A stretch of DNA of 64,000 nucleotides from Clostridium sp. MSJ-8 (GCF_018918325.1 NZ_JAHLQH010000012.1:1-64000); one strand, 5' to 3'; shown: positions 18,786 to 28,347, counted from the first letter of the stretch. Numbers and translations: made by a program. The notes: generated by a model not told the origin, from the letters alone.

Positions 18786-20477
18786 ATGGATTATAAGAAG
18801 AAGATAGCTGAACTTTTAGCAGCAGAAGTAGATTTAGATAAGGAAACAATAGAGCAATTAATAGAGATTCCACCAAGAGCTGAGATGGGAGATTATGCTT
18901 TTCCATGTTTCCAATTGGCAAAAGTACTAAAAAAAGCACCTAATATGATAGCAGCAGAATTAAAAGATAAGTTAAATTTAGATGGATTTGAGAAAATAGA
19001 GAATTTAGGACCTTATGTTAACTTTTTTGTTGATAAAGGTGTGTTTACTAAAAATACTATAGAGAAGATACTTATAGAAAAGGACAATTATGGTTCTTCG
19101 AATGTAGGAGAAGGAAAAACAGTATGTGTTGAATATTCATCACCTAACATAGCAAAACCTTTCCATGTTGGGCATTTATTCTCAACTGCAATAGGTAATT
19201 CATTATATAGAATGTTCAAAAAAGAAGGTTATAATGCAGTAGGAATTAATCATTTAGGAGATTGGGGAACTCAATTTGGTAAACTTATATCTGCATACCA
19301 TAGATGGGTTGATGAAGAAGCATTAGAAAAAGATCCAATAAAAGAATTATTAAGAATCTATGTAAAATTCCATGAAGAAGCAGAAAAAGATCCATCACTA
19401 GAGGATGAAGGAAGAGCTTATTTTAAGGCTTTAGAAAATGGAGATAAAGAAGCAGAAGCATTATGGAAGAGATTTAGAGATTTAAGTTTAAAGGAATTCG
19501 AGAGAGTTTACAATATATTAGGCGTAACATTTGATTCCTATGCAGGTGAAGCTTTCTATAATGATAAGATGGATGCTGTAGTAGAAGAATTAAAAGAGAA
19601 GAATATATTAGTTGAGAGTAATGGTGCTCAAGTAGTAATGCTTGATGATTATAATATGCCACCATGTATAGTTGTAAAAGCTGATGGAGCATCTATATAT
19701 GCAACTAGAGATTTAGCTGCTGCAATGTACAGAAAGAAAACTTATGATTTTGATAAGAGTATATATGTTGTAGGTTCACCTCAAGCACTTCATTTCAAGC
19801 AAGTATTTAAGGTATTAGAATTAGCAGGTAAGGAATGGGCAAAGGATTGTGTTCATGTTGGATTTGGATTAGTTAAATTTGCAGATAGAAAGTTATCAAC
19901 TAGAAAAGGTGAAGTTGTACTTCTAGATGATTTATTAAGAGAAGCAACAGAAAAGACAATGGAAGTTATGAATGAAAAAAATCCAGACTTAGAGAATAAG
20001 GAAGAAATAGCTCAAAAGATAGGTGTCGGTGCAGTAGTATTCACTTATTTAAAGAATTCAAGAGAGAAGGATATAGTATTTGATTGGAAGGAAATGCTTT
20101 CATTTGAAGGAGAAACAGGACCATATGTACAATATTCTTATGCTAGAGCTAACAGTATACTTAGAAGAGCAGAGAATTTAAGCACAGAAGTAGATTATAG
20201 TTTATTAACATCTAAAGAGGAATTTGAACTTATTAAAACATTAGAAAACTTTAATAAACAGATATTACTTGCTATAGATAAGTTAGAACCTTCAATAGTT
20301 ACTAGATATGTTATAGATGTAGCTAAGTGCTTTAGTAAGTTCTATGCTGCACATTCAGTACTTAACTTAGAAGATGAAGTGTTAAAAGCAACAAGAGTGA
20401 AGTTAGTTGAAGCTACATGTCAAGTTATAAAGAATGGATTAGAATTAATAGGTATTGATGTAGTAGAAAAAATGTAA
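18786..20477 (+). CDS. argS: Arginyl-tRNA synthetase
   Basis: A 563-residue class I synthetase that charges tRNA-Arg. It has the N-terminal additional domain, then [20 protein letters not shown] with the HVGH signature near 128. [14 protein letters not shown] follows, and the KMSKS-equivalent is [12 protein letters not shown] near 380. The C-terminal DALR-type domain ends at EKM. AGGAGG lies 6 bases before the start. It is controlled by the T-box immediately upstream and followed after 23 bases by an AI-2E family gene. Confidence 0.96.
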   Translation: MDYKKKIAELLAAEVDLDKETIEQLIEIPPRAEMGDYAFPCFQLAKVLKKAPNMIAAELKDKLNLDGFEKIENLGPYVNFFVDKGVFTKNTIEKILIEKDNYGSSNVGEGKTVCVEYSSPNIAKPFHVGHLFSTAIGNSLYRMFKKEGYNAVGINHLGDWGTQFGKLISAYHRWVDEEALEKDPIKELLRIYVKFHEEAEKDPSLEDEGRAYFKALENGDKEAEALWKRFRDLSLKEFERVYNILGVTFDSYAGEAFYNDKMDAVVEELKEKNILVESNGAQVVMLDDYNMPPCIVVKADGASIYATRDLAAAMYRKKTYDFDKSIYVVGSPQALHFKQVFKVLELAGKEWAKDCVHVGFGLVKFADRKLSTRKGEVVLLDDLLREATEKTMEVMNEKNPDLENKEEIAQKIGVGAVVFTYLKNSREKDIVFDWKEMLSFEGETGPYVQYSYARANSILRRAENLSTEVDYSLLTSKEEFELIKTLENFNKQILLAIDKLEPSIVTRYVIDVAKCFSKFYAAHSVLNLEDEVLKATRVKLVEATCQVIKNGLELIGIDVVEKM

Positions 20478-20500
20478 TAAACAAAAGGGTGGAGAGGTTT

Positions 20501-21655
20501 ATGATACTAGATAAAGGAATTAAGTATAAAGACCTATTAATATTTGCTCTTATAGCTATTGTAGGTTGGAAACTCATAGATAATTATGAATACTTTTTTG
20601 ATATGCTAGGAAAATTATATGGAATTATATCACCATTTATATATGCAGCTGCATTTGCATATATGCTTAACCCTATAGTTAAGTTCTTTCATAGGAAACT
20701 TAAACTAAAAAAAGGGTTAGCTATACTTATAACTTATCTTATAGTTGTAGGACTTATAACTATTGCAGTTATATTTGTAGTTCCTAACTTGATTGATAGT
20801 ATTATATCATTAAGTTCAGATATACCTAGTTATATGAAGAAGGTTCAGAAATTTGTAAATAATTTAATGAACAATGATAAGATTAGTAATGTTATATATG
20901 ATTTAGGATTAGATAATTATCTTACTGATTTATCTTCAACATTAGGAGATATAATGTTAAAAGTACTTAATTATTTAGCAACATCAATATTCAGTATAGC
21001 TACTAATATAATAAAGGTTTTATTAGGATTTTTAATATCTATATATGTTTTGATAGATAAGGAAAAAATAATTATTCAAACTAAAGTATTAATTAATATT
21101 ATATTTAAAGAAAAATTAGGATCTAATATTGTTAGAGTAATTAGTGTATACAATAAGATGATAGGTTCTTATGTAGGTATAAAGGCGATAGATTCTATAA
21201 TAATAGGAGTTATAGCTTTTATAGGGCTTACTATTATAAGAGCTCCATATGCTGTGATAATAGCTCTTGTAGTTATGGTAACCAATATGATTCCTTACTT
21301 TGGACCATTAGTTGGTGAATTGGTAGGTGCATTTATAGGTATATTCCAATCACCAGGTATGGCATTTATGATATTAGTATATTTACTTGCTGTACAACAA
21401 TTTGATGCATGGTTCTTAGATCCTAAGTTAGTAGGAAATAAAGTTGGAGTTAGTCCATTAGTTCTTATATTTGCTGTAACATTAGGTGGGGGAATAGCAG
21501 GGGCACTAGGTATGTTACTTGCAAGTCCTACAGCAGCAACTATTAAGATATTTTATGATAAGAAGATAGAGAAGTATAAGCAAAAGCATCCAGAGGAAGT
21601 TATGGATGAAGATGAAATAATAGAAGAGAATAAAAAAGAAGAAAAAAAGAAATAA
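20501..21655 (+). CDS. AI-2E family (PerM/UPF0118) transporter
   Basis: A 384-residue membrane protein with about eight helices. It has the two central helices rich in Gly/Pro (TNMIPYFGPLVGELVGAF near 265-283) and PKLVGNKVGVSPLVLI near 308, both typical of the AI-2E exporter family. The C-terminus is a highly charged tail of Glu/Lys. GGTGGAGAGG ends 3 bases before the ATG at 20501; a longer GTG start lies inside this binding site. Substrates in this family include signals and ions, so the role is unassigned. Confidence 0.87.
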   Translation: MILDKGIKYKDLLIFALIAIVGWKLIDNYEYFFDMLGKLYGIISPFIYAAAFAYMLNPIVKFFHRKLKLKKGLAILITYLIVVGLITIAVIFVVPNLIDSIISLSSDIPSYMKKVQKFVNNLMNNDKISNVIYDLGLDNYLTDLSSTLGDIMLKVLNYLATSIFSIATNIIKVLLGFLISIYVLIDKEKIIIQTKVLINIIFKEKLGSNIVRVISVYNKMIGSYVGIKAIDSIIIGVIAFIGLTIIRAPYAVIIALVVMVTNMIPYFGPLVGELVGAFIGIFQSPGMAFMILVYLLAVQQFDAWFLDPKLVGNKVGVSPLVLIFAVTLGGGIAGALGMLLASPTAATIKIFYDKKIEKYKQKHPEEVMDEDEIIEENKKEEKKK

Positions 21656-21660
21656 AATTA

Positions 21661-21830
21661 AATTAGTAATATCAACATTATAATATATAATATCATTAAG
21701 TATTTTTAAGATACTAAAAATAAGTAAAGATCCCTAAATGCTATAAAATCACTAAAATTCAGACAGTATAGCATTTTATATGGGATCTTTATTCTATAGG
21801 AAATACTCTTGACTATTATTTATAAATATT
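21661..21830 (+). repeat. Dispersed inverted-repeat element, copy B (short)
   Basis: This copy follows the AI-2E gene and has diverged arms: TATCATTAAGTATTTTTAAG on the left and GGAAATACTCTTGACTATT on the right. It keeps the 71-bp core hairpin at 21723-21793. The rest of the 254-base gap shows only an AT-rich leader and the GGAGGGG site of the next gene. Confidence 0.65.
21723..21793 (+). repeat. 71-bp core hairpin, copy B
   Basis: AGTAAAGATCCC pairs with GGGATCTTTATT, and AAATGCTATA pairs with TATAGCATTT. Compared with copies A and C, both sides of the inner stem changed (ACTATA/TATAGT to GCTATA/TATAGC), which keeps pairing. Confidence 0.75.
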
Positions 21831-21909
21831 ATGTAGTATTATTAAATAGACGAATTAGAATTAAAGAGGAGTTTGGTAAATGATTTAAAAAATAGGAGGG
21901 GATAAATGA

Positions 21910-22620
21910 ATGAGATATATTATTTCTGATATACATGGACATTATAGAGAATATATTGAATTATTGAAAAAAATAAATTTTTCGCAAGAAGATAGGCTGT
22001 ATATATTAGGGGATGTTGTTGATAGAGGCCCTCAACCTATAGAAGTATTACAAGACATTATGAAAAGGGATAATATATCGTATATCATAGGCAATCATGA
22101 TTATGATTTTAAATGCTATATAGATAAATTAGGGTTTAATCTATGTAATTTTACTAATGAAGCAGACAAGTTTGAGTTTATATCGTGGTCTAGGGATGGA
22201 GGAATACCAACTATAGATGGCTTCCTGAATTTATCATGTGAAGAAAAAAATAACATATATAATTACATAAATAATGCTAGTGCATATGAGCAAATAGAAT
22301 ATAAAGAAAAAAAATATATACTTGTACATGCGGGAATTTCAAATTTTTGTGCAAACAAACTTCTAGAAGAATATAGTTATGAAGATTTCATATCAGAGAG
22401 AATAGATTATTCTAGAAGATATTATAAGGATGTTAATACATTCATTATAACTGGTCATACTCCTACTTGTTTTATACGACAAGATTCTAAAGCATTAGTA
22501 TATATGGGGAATGGGCATATTGCTATTGATTGCGGATGTTCCTACATGGGAAACTTGGCAGCGTATTGCATAGAAACAGGTAAAACAGAGTATGTAGAAA
22601 ATACAAATAAGATTAAGTAA
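21910..22620 (+). CDS. Metallophosphoesterase (calcineurin-like phosphatase)
   Basis: A 236-residue phosphatase of the PPP/diadenosine tetraphosphatase type. Metal-site motifs are ISDIHGHYREY (4-14), LGDVVDRGPQ (35-44), IGNHDYDF (near 60), and the histidines in LVHAGIS and TGHTPT near 140 and 180. The C-terminal IAIDCGCSYMGNLAAYCIETGK is typical of Ser/Thr phosphatase-like members. GGAGGGG precedes the start. It begins the small accessory block that includes the toxin remnant and SUKH-3 gene, but need not be functionally linked. Confidence 0.85.
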   Translation: MRYIISDIHGHYREYIELLKKINFSQEDRLYILGDVVDRGPQPIEVLQDIMKRDNISYIIGNHDYDFKCYIDKLGFNLCNFTNEADKFEFISWSRDGGIPTIDGFLNLSCEEKNNIYNYINNASAYEQIEYKEKKYILVHAGISNFCANKLLEEYSYEDFISERIDYSRRYYKDVNTFIITGHTPTCFIRQDSKALVYMGNGHIAIDCGCSYMGNLAAYCIETGKTEYVENTNKIK

Positions 22621-22659
22621 ATATTTTGTGAAAACATTAATATTCTCAGAAGAAGATAA

Positions 22660-22884
22660 CTATTATTATTCATTAGGTCAATATATGATGAGCAAAATGA
22701 TTTTATTTTAACTTGTACTATCTATATTCTAGCTCCAAGTGCTAGAAAAGCAATGTTAAATGGAGCTAAGTTTGAAAATTTATCATTTAAATGCATTGGA
22801 ACAGAAAGTGGTAAATATGCAAAAACATGTTCAAATTGTAAAGAAACTTTTGAAGATTGCATTGATATAGGAGATGACAAATAG
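22660..22884 (+). pseudogene. Decayed C-terminal tail of a probable toxin (deaminase-like)
   Basis: An open frame without a credible start runs from a stop at 22657 to TAG at 22882. It encodes about 74 residues, including APSARKAMLNGAKFENL and KTCSNCKETFEDCIDIGDDK. It ends 4 bases before an in-frame ATG of the SUKH-3 gene, the usual spacing of polymorphic toxin tips and their immunity genes. The CSNC motif resembles the zinc-binding end of YwqJ-type deaminase toxins, whose partners are often SUKH-3 proteins. What is seen is the open, Cys-rich, start-less frame; its toxin origin is inferred. Confidence 0.5.
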
Positions 22885-22888
22885 AATT

Positions 22889-24169
22889 ATGAAAAAAGAA
22901 TTAGAAGAAGTATTAAAAAAAGCAGGATGGTATGAAGGAAGAAACATAGATATAGAAGAAGACATAAGAGAAATGGAATGTGCAGGATTAGTATTCAATG
23001 AAAAAGCGAGAGAATTTTTAAGAGAGTATGGAAACTTAAAGATTACTGTTGAAAGTGAGTTTTTAAATGAGAGAAATACACATATTCATAATACTGAATT
23101 ACTTGAAATGAAAAAATTTATGCATGGTAAATCAGGATATTGGTATTTAGAATGTGGAGATAAAGAACTGAAGAAGGAAATGGAATTAAGTCCTATTATA
23201 CTTGTTGATAGTGGTAGATATGTTATCTATATGTCTAAGGATGGAAAGTGTTATTGGGAAAATTACTATTTTGCAGAGAATATAGAAGAAGCATTTTATA
23301 GAGTATTAACACTACATTTAGAAGAACAAGAGATAATTATAGATACATTAAAAACAGCAGGGTGGTATGAAGGAAGAAATATAGATATTACTCCTTGTGT
23401 TAAATGTATGGAAGAAGGAAGATTAGAAAATCCAGTAAATGAATATGCCCAAAAATTTTTAAAAGAATTTGGAGAACTAGATATAAATATAGAAACATAC
23501 TTTGATGGGGAAAAAAGTATTCGTAATTATAATACTTATTCTAGTGAATTATCTAGGCATAACCAAATAGAGCTTAATTATATAGATTATTATAGAGAAT
23601 TAGAATCAACACCTATAATAATAGGCAATAATTCCAACTATGCTATTTTTATGTCTAATAAAGGAATGTATTATTGGGAGAGAGGAATATGGGCTAATAA
23701 TATAGAAGAATTATGGAGAGAATTACTAAGTGCAACAATAAGAGATAAGGAAAGGATATATTGTCAGTTAAAAGAAGCAGGATGGCATAAAGGAAGAAAG
23801 ATAGATATATCAGATAGTATAGTACAGTTAATGAATAATGGCTTTAACATTAATAATAAAGCTAAGGAGTTTTTAGAAGTATATGGAGAGATGCTTATAG
23901 ATAAGAAGTATATTCATTTTGGAAAGAGATATAATACAAAGTATTCATTATATACAAGGGATATTATAGATTGTATGTATAGTAATAAAGTAGAAAAGTT
24001 TCCATATAAACAAAATTCAACTCCTGTTATTTTAGTGAAGAAAGAGGATAAAGAATTTTTAATATATATATCAGAAACAGGTGAATTCTATGCTGAAGAG
24101 AAGCTTTTTGCAGAAAATATTGAACTGTTATGGCATAGATGTGTGCATGATTATAGCTATATAGATTAA
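22889..24169 (+). CDS. Triple SUKH-3 domain protein, probable immunity protein
   Basis: About 426 residues made of three tandem SUKH-3 units. Each opens with the family signature: KKAGWYEGRNIDIEED (near 8-24), KTAGWYEGRNIDI (near 152) and KEAGWHKGRKIDISDS (near 300). Each ends with a P(I/V)I(L/I)-type strand, an IYMSxxGxxYxE-like strand and an AENIEE helix. Single SUKH-3 proteins neutralise toxins of polymorphic systems; a fusion of three suggests immunity to several or successive toxins. An earlier ATG at 22874 abuts the AGGAG site, so 22889 is preferred though its spacing is long. No intact toxin is present, so it may be an orphan. Confidence 0.8.
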   Translation: MKKELEEVLKKAGWYEGRNIDIEEDIREMECAGLVFNEKAREFLREYGNLKITVESEFLNERNTHIHNTELLEMKKFMHGKSGYWYLECGDKELKKEMELSPIILVDSGRYVIYMSKDGKCYWENYYFAENIEEAFYRVLTLHLEEQEIIIDTLKTAGWYEGRNIDITPCVKCMEEGRLENPVNEYAQKFLKEFGELDINIETYFDGEKSIRNYNTYSSELSRHNQIELNYIDYYRELESTPIIIGNNSNYAIFMSNKGMYYWERGIWANNIEELWRELLSATIRDKERIYCQLKEAGWHKGRKIDISDSIVQLMNNGFNINNKAKEFLEVYGEMLIDKKYIHFGKRYNTKYSLYTRDIIDCMYSNKVEKFPYKQNSTPVILVKKEDKEFLIYISETGEFYAEEKLFAENIELLWHRCVHDYSYID

Positions 24170-24199
24170 ATATATAATATTATTATCTGAACAGTAATT

Positions 24200-24300
24200 A
24201 TGGACTTTAGTCTTGTGTTGAAACGAAGTGAAACATTAAACCACCTGCTATGCAGGTGGAGAGCAATAAAGGTTATACCAATGCTATGGCAGTGTATAAA
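24200..24300. mobile_element. IS200/IS605-type end remnant
   Basis: A strong hairpin CCACCTGC-TAT-GCAGGTGG lies at 24241-24259. It is preceded by GAAGTGAAACATTAAA and followed by AGAGCAATAAAGGTTATA. This matches the subterminal palindromes and flanks of clostridial IS200/IS605 elements as I recall them. No TnpA or TnpB frame is present, so it is a leftover end or a palindrome-associated non-autonomous copy. It lies directly after the immunity gene, consistent with an accessory insertion site. Confidence 0.55.
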
Positions 24301-24322
24301 TCTATGAAATAATGTGCTATGT

Positions 24323-24463
24323 TCATTTTATTTTTATATTACATTTATTGCAATTACCACTATGATCGCAATGATCACAGTGGCCTTTTGCAGATGAGCG
24401 TATATTTTTTATTATAATAAACAATGCTAATATTACTATAAGTATAGTGATTATTATTTCCAT
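24323..24463 (-). CDS. FeoB-associated Cys-rich membrane protein
   Basis: A 46-residue protein with one membrane helix (MEIIITILIVILALFIIIK), then a short Cys/His-rich tail with HCDHCDHSGNCNKC. This is the layout of the small FeoB-associated proteins encoded next to feoB in Firmicutes. TTGAGGTGA lies 6 bases before the ATG. It begins 15 bases after the feoB stop and is the third gene of the feo operon. It probably assists ferrous iron uptake by FeoB. Confidence 0.88.
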   Translation of the reverse strand: MEIIITILIVILALFIIIKNIRSSAKGHCDHCDHSGNCNKCNIKIK

Positions 24464-24478
24464 ATAATTCACCTCAAG

Positions 24479-26239
24479 TTATATTAATAAACCGCCTATA
24501 TTGTATATCAAGAATGCAACTATCCATGCTAGAATTAATTGATATACAACAGAGAAGATAGTCATTTTAGTTCCGTACTCTCTCTTCATAACCCCAATAA
24601 CAGATACACAAGGAGTATAAGTTAGTATAAATCCTAAAAATGCATAAGCTGATAAAGGGGTAAAGAATGTTAATAATGTATTTGTGAAATTACCAGCAAA
24701 GATAACCTTTAATGATGCTACTATACTTTCTTTTGCTAATAATCCTGATAATAATGCTACTGAAGATTGCCAGTTACCAAAGCCTACAGGCTTAAATATA
24801 GGTGCTATAAATGAACCTATTTTTGCAAGTATACTATCATTTATATTATCAACTAAACCATGTATGCTGAAGTTAGATAAGAACCAAATAACAACACTCA
24901 TAGCAAAGATAAGTGTTCCAGCCTTCTTAACAAAATCTTTTCCTTTATCATATAATTGTCTACATATAGAATTAAAAGAAGGTATTTTATATTCAGGTAG
25001 TTCAATTATAAAAGGTTCTTCATCTTGCTTAAATAACGTATTTTTAAATATAATACCTATTATGAAAGCTAGAATTATACCTAATAGATATAGTGATGCA
25101 ACAACTAACATTTGATGCTTCTTGAAGAATACAGAAGCAAATATTGTATAAACTGGTAGCCTAGCATTACATGACATCAGGGGTATAATAAGAGCTGTTA
25201 ACTTTCTATCTTTTTCACTTTCTAGTGTTTTTGAAGTCATTATTGCAGGTACTGAACATCCAAAACCTACTATTAATGGAATAAATGCTTTGCCTGATAA
25301 TCCTATTTTTCTCATAAGTTTATCCATTAAAAAAGCAACTCTTGCCATATATCCACTATCTTCAAGGATTGTTATACATACAAATAATGATAAAATAACT
25401 GGTAGTAATACTAAAACTCCGAAAACTCCAGATACAATACCATCAACAATTAACGATCTAAACCAATCAGAAGAATTTGCCATAATTGAATTCAAAAATG
25501 GAATAAGATGCGAATCAACTAAATTGCTTAATAAATCTGATAGAGGTTGTCCTACCCATGAAAAAGTAAATTGAAATGTTAGAAACATCATTAATATGAA
25601 TATAGGATAAGCTAGATATGGGTTAAGAAGAATTTTATCTATCTTATCAGAAGTAGATTGAGAATTCTTATTTACATATTTGATGCATTGATTTAATGTA
25701 GAATTTATAAAATCATAAGCGGCTTTTTCACTTGCAAAGCTAAATTTAGAATTATCTTTATGTATAGGAATATCTCCTTTTAATGAAGATTTTAATTCTT
25801 GTATGCCTATTTTTCTAGAAGCTGATATTGGAACTACTTTTACATCTAATATATTTTCTAGAGTAGTGTAATCAATAATTACGCCTTTTTTTTCAGCTAT
25901 ATCTACCATATTTATAGCTAGTATAATAGGCTTGTTGAATTCTTTTAATTGAGTGGTTAGATATAGGTTTCTCTCTAAATTAGTACCATCAACAATGTTA
26001 AGTATAATATCAACATCATCTTGTTTTAAGTAATTTTTTGCAACCTTCTCTTCATTAGAAAAAGTATCCATAGCATATATTCCAGGAAGGTCTACAAGCT
26101 TAATGTTATCGAAATAACCTTCTTTTTTATCAACAGTAACTCCAGGCCAATTACCAACATATTGTTTTGAACCAGTTAGGGCATTAAATAGTGTTGTTTT
26201 ACCGACATTTGGGTTACCTAACAAAGCAACAGTTTTCAT
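24479..26239 (-). CDS. feoB: Ferrous iron transport protein B
   Basis: A 586-residue Fe2+ transporter. The N-terminal G domain has GNPNVGKTT (8-16), DLPGIY (near 49) and NMVD (near 113), followed by a helical spacer. The membrane part has two Gate repeats; GFGCSVPAIMTSKTLE and YTPCVSVIGVMKREY carry the conserved cysteines. It is slightly shorter than most FeoB proteins but complete at both ends. It is 13 bases downstream of feoA and precedes the small Cys-rich partner. Confidence 0.95.
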   Translation of the reverse strand: MKTVALLGNPNVGKTTLFNALTGSKQYVGNWPGVTVDKKEGYFDNIKLVDLPGIYAMDTFSNEEKVAKNYLKQDDVDIILNIVDGTNLERNLYLTTQLKEFNKPIILAINMVDIAEKKGVIIDYTTLENILDVKVVPISASRKIGIQELKSSLKGDIPIHKDNSKFSFASEKAAYDFINSTLNQCIKYVNKNSQSTSDKIDKILLNPYLAYPIFILMMFLTFQFTFSWVGQPLSDLLSNLVDSHLIPFLNSIMANSSDWFRSLIVDGIVSGVFGVLVLLPVILSLFVCITILEDSGYMARVAFLMDKLMRKIGLSGKAFIPLIVGFGCSVPAIMTSKTLESEKDRKLTALIIPLMSCNARLPVYTIFASVFFKKHQMLVVASLYLLGIILAFIIGIIFKNTLFKQDEEPFIIELPEYKIPSFNSICRQLYDKGKDFVKKAGTLIFAMSVVIWFLSNFSIHGLVDNINDSILAKIGSFIAPIFKPVGFGNWQSSVALLSGLLAKESIVASLKVIFAGNFTNTLLTFFTPLSAYAFLGFILTYTPCVSVIGVMKREYGTKMTIFSVVYQLILAWIVAFLIYNIGGLLI

Positions 26240-26252
26240 ATATTTCTCCCTT

Positions 26253-26474
26253 TTAAATAGTAATACTTATATTCTTAGCATCCTTTTTCCTTATAGCTAG
26301 ATTAAATCCTCTAAAATATATTATTAGAGGGTCACCTAGAGGCGCTATTTCTTTTATAGTAACTTCAGTTCCTTGAATACAACCTAGTGCAGATAATCTC
26401 TTTGACAATTTAGGGTTGCCAGACACAGATTGGATTATTCCTGATTCACCTTTTTTTAAATCAGATAAGTGCAT
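26253..26474 (-). CDS. feoA: Ferrous iron transport protein A
   Basis: A 73-residue SH3-like protein. MHLSDLKKGESGIIQSVSG, then RLSALGCIQGTEVTIKEIAPLGDPLIIYFRGFNLAIRKKDA in outline, fits FeoA over its full length. It stimulates FeoB. It is the first gene of the feoA-feoB-small partner operon, with AGAGGTGAT upstream and a probable iron-responsive promoter. Confidence 0.93.
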   Translation of the reverse strand: MHLSDLKKGESGIIQSVSGNPKLSKRLSALGCIQGTEVTIKEIAPLGDPLIIYFRGFNLAIRKKDAKNISITI

Positions 26475-26490
26475 AACAATATCACCTCTT

Positions 26491-26538
26491 ATTGATAATC
26501 AATAGCAATATGTTATCATTATTATAGCTAAAAGTCAA
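26491..26538 (-). promoter_or_regulatory. feo promoter with palindromic operator candidate
   Basis: On the minus strand TTGACT (complement 26533-26538) and TAACAT (complement 26510-26515) are 17 bases apart. Just downstream lies ATTGAT-A-ATCAAT (26491-26503), a 13-bp palindrome. GATAA/TTATC half-sites are scattered around it, as in Fur-type boxes. A Fur-like or DtxR-like repressor site is plausible but not proven. Confidence 0.5.
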
Positions 26539-26663
26539 TTGTATTCATAATATAACTAGTATTAAAGATTAAATTTTATATACTTAATCACATTTTCAAT
26601 TTCTTATTATAATGGTATAATAAAAAAAGCTAAGCTATAAAATATGCGGAAAAGAGTGATAAG

Positions 26664-27359
26664 GTGATAATTAGAGAAAACACCATGAAAGTAGAAGATA
26701 TTTCTCTAGATTATAGAATAGAAAGTGATGACGTTAAGTATAGTGCAGATGAAATGATATTCTTTGATTTAGAGCATTATGTATATAAAAAACCTAAATG
26801 TATAGGAGTATTTGGTGCATGTGTATATAGTAAGGAGAAAAAATCCTTAGAAGTAACACAATATATGATAGAGAATAAGTATGAAGTTATTGATATCCTA
26901 CATTTAGCACATAGATATTTCATTGATATGAAAAATAATAATAAGAAAGCAATAGTTACTTTTTCGGGGAATAATGACTTTACTGTAATTAACTATTTAT
27001 TTAAAAAATATAGCATAGAATATAACTTTGATGAAGAATATGATGCTATAGATGTGCAGAAAGAATATGAAAGGTATATGGGATCTTCTATAGGACTAAA
27101 GAATTTAGAGAAAAAATTTGAAATCTTTAGAGAAGGGGAAGTTATAAGTGGTTCTAATTTGGCTAAGACTTTTCATAAAGTATTAAAGGATGATACATAT
27201 ATAATGAGGATGCCGAAGGAGAAGATAGAGAAGATTTTATTATATAATGAACAAGATGTAGTTAATTTATATCATATACTTAATAGTTGGAAGAAATACA
27301 TTACACCTGAAATAGTAGAAACATCTAATTCTAATGATAATGATAATAAGGACGAATAG
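26664..27359 (+). CDS. RNase H-like exonuclease domain protein (YprB-type)
   Basis: A 231-residue protein with a DEDD-type exonuclease fold. IFFDLEHY (near 30-37) gives the first acidic pair. VTFSGNNDFTVINYLFKKY (near 96-114) carries the middle Asp, and YNEQDVVNLYHIL (near 202-214) the last Asp. GLKNLEKKF corresponds to the loop before the final motif. It matches the RNase_H_2/YprB family of predicted 3'-5' exonucleases. The start is probably GTG at 26664; ATG at 26685 is an alternative with a poorer binding site. Confidence 0.75.
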   Translation: MIIRENTMKVEDISLDYRIESDDVKYSADEMIFFDLEHYVYKKPKCIGVFGACVYSKEKKSLEVTQYMIENKYEVIDILHLAHRYFIDMKNNNKKAIVTFSGNNDFTVINYLFKKYSIEYNFDEEYDAIDVQKEYERYMGSSIGLKNLEKKFEIFREGEVISGSNLAKTFHKVLKDDTYIMRMPKEKIEKILLYNEQDVVNLYHILNSWKKYITPEIVETSNSNDNDNKDE

Positions 27360-27363
27360 CAAA

Positions 27364-27402
27364 GAAGATCACCTGAAATTTAATTTTAAGTGATCTTTTT
27401 TT
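27364..27402. terminator. Terminator between convergent genes
   Basis: AAGATCAC (27365-27372) pairs with GTGATCTT (27390-27397) and is followed by a T run. It serves the exonuclease gene, and its complement may serve the ComEC-like gene. Confidence 0.75.
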
Positions 27403-28235
27403 TAATTTCTTTTATATATTTTATATCCATCTGAATATAGAATTATTGTATCATCTATATCAGTACGAAAATATGTTATTTTGTATTTTGATAGTAAATC
27501 TAGTATTTCTTTATTTGGATGAGAATATTCATTATCTTTTCCAACAGATATAATAGCAATAGATGGATTAACTTTTTGTAAAAAATTCACACTAGTAGAA
27601 GTATTAGATCCATGGTGACCTATTTTTATAACATCTGAATTAAGGTTATAATTTCTACTTAGTACCTCTTCTTCAACTTCAGTTTCTGCATCACCTGTAA
27701 ATAAAAATGAAATTTTTTTATATTGAATTTTTATAATTGGCGAATAATTATTAGTATTTTCATATATCTTATTGTTAGGAGAAAATACAGAAAAGGATAT
27801 ATCTTTTCCGAGGTTAATGGATGGAGTAGAAGGATTTATTGTTTTGATTTTTATATTTTTTAATTTTAATGCATCTATCATATCTTCATATATTTTGCCA
27901 GAATAATTTACTTGTGGCATATAGAAATTATCTATGGAATATTTATTAATTACTTGAGCCATACCACCTATATGATCATCGTGTGGATGAGTAGCTATAA
28001 CATAGTCGAAAGAGTGTATATTATACGAATCAATATATTTTATAAGATTAGATACATTTTCACGAGTTCCTGCATCTATAAGTAGATTTTTACCGTTAAA
28101 TTGAATAAGGGTGGAATCACCTTGACCTACATTTATGTAATGAACAATTAGGTTGTTTTCTACATATGGTTCTTTATTACAACTAATAGTAAATATAGCA
28201 AAGAATAATAATACAAATGCTAATATTTTTTTCAT
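27402..28235 (-). CDS. ComEC/Rec2-like metallo-beta-lactamase-fold lipoprotein
   Basis: A 277-residue lipoprotein. The signal peptide MKKILAFVLLFFAIFTIS is followed by the lipobox cysteine and NKE. The mature part is the ComEC-type hydrolase domain: HYINVGQGDSTLI, LLIDAGT, ATHPHDDHIGGM (the metal ligands H-x-H-x-D-H) and KIGHHGSNTSTS. It has no membrane channel domain, so it is a stand-alone surface hydrolase and not the DNA uptake channel. AAAGGA precedes the ATG at 28235; the longer TTG start falls in that binding site. It may act on extracellular DNA or another phosphodiester. Confidence 0.85.
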   Translation of the reverse strand: MKKILAFVLLFFAIFTISCNKEPYVENNLIVHYINVGQGDSTLIQFNGKNLLIDAGTRENVSNLIKYIDSYNIHSFDYVIATHPHDDHIGGMAQVINKYSIDNFYMPQVNYSGKIYEDMIDALKLKNIKIKTINPSTPSINLGKDISFSVFSPNNKIYENTNNYSPIIKIQYKKISFLFTGDAETEVEEEVLSRNYNLNSDVIKIGHHGSNTSTSVNFLQKVNPSIAIISVGKDNEYSHPNKEILDLLSKYKITYFRTDIDDTIILYSDGYKIYKRN

Positions 28236-28347
28236 TATTTTAATATATCCTTTCAAAAATTAATATGTATATTATTTGTTTATTACATAAATACTTTAAA
28301 TATTCATATATAAATTGATTTTTAATGCAAAATGCAAAATAAAATTT

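Noticed and set aside
20489-20500. GTG start for the AI-2E family gene
   Set aside because: The codon lies inside the GGTGGAGAGG binding site, and ATG at 20501 is the better start.
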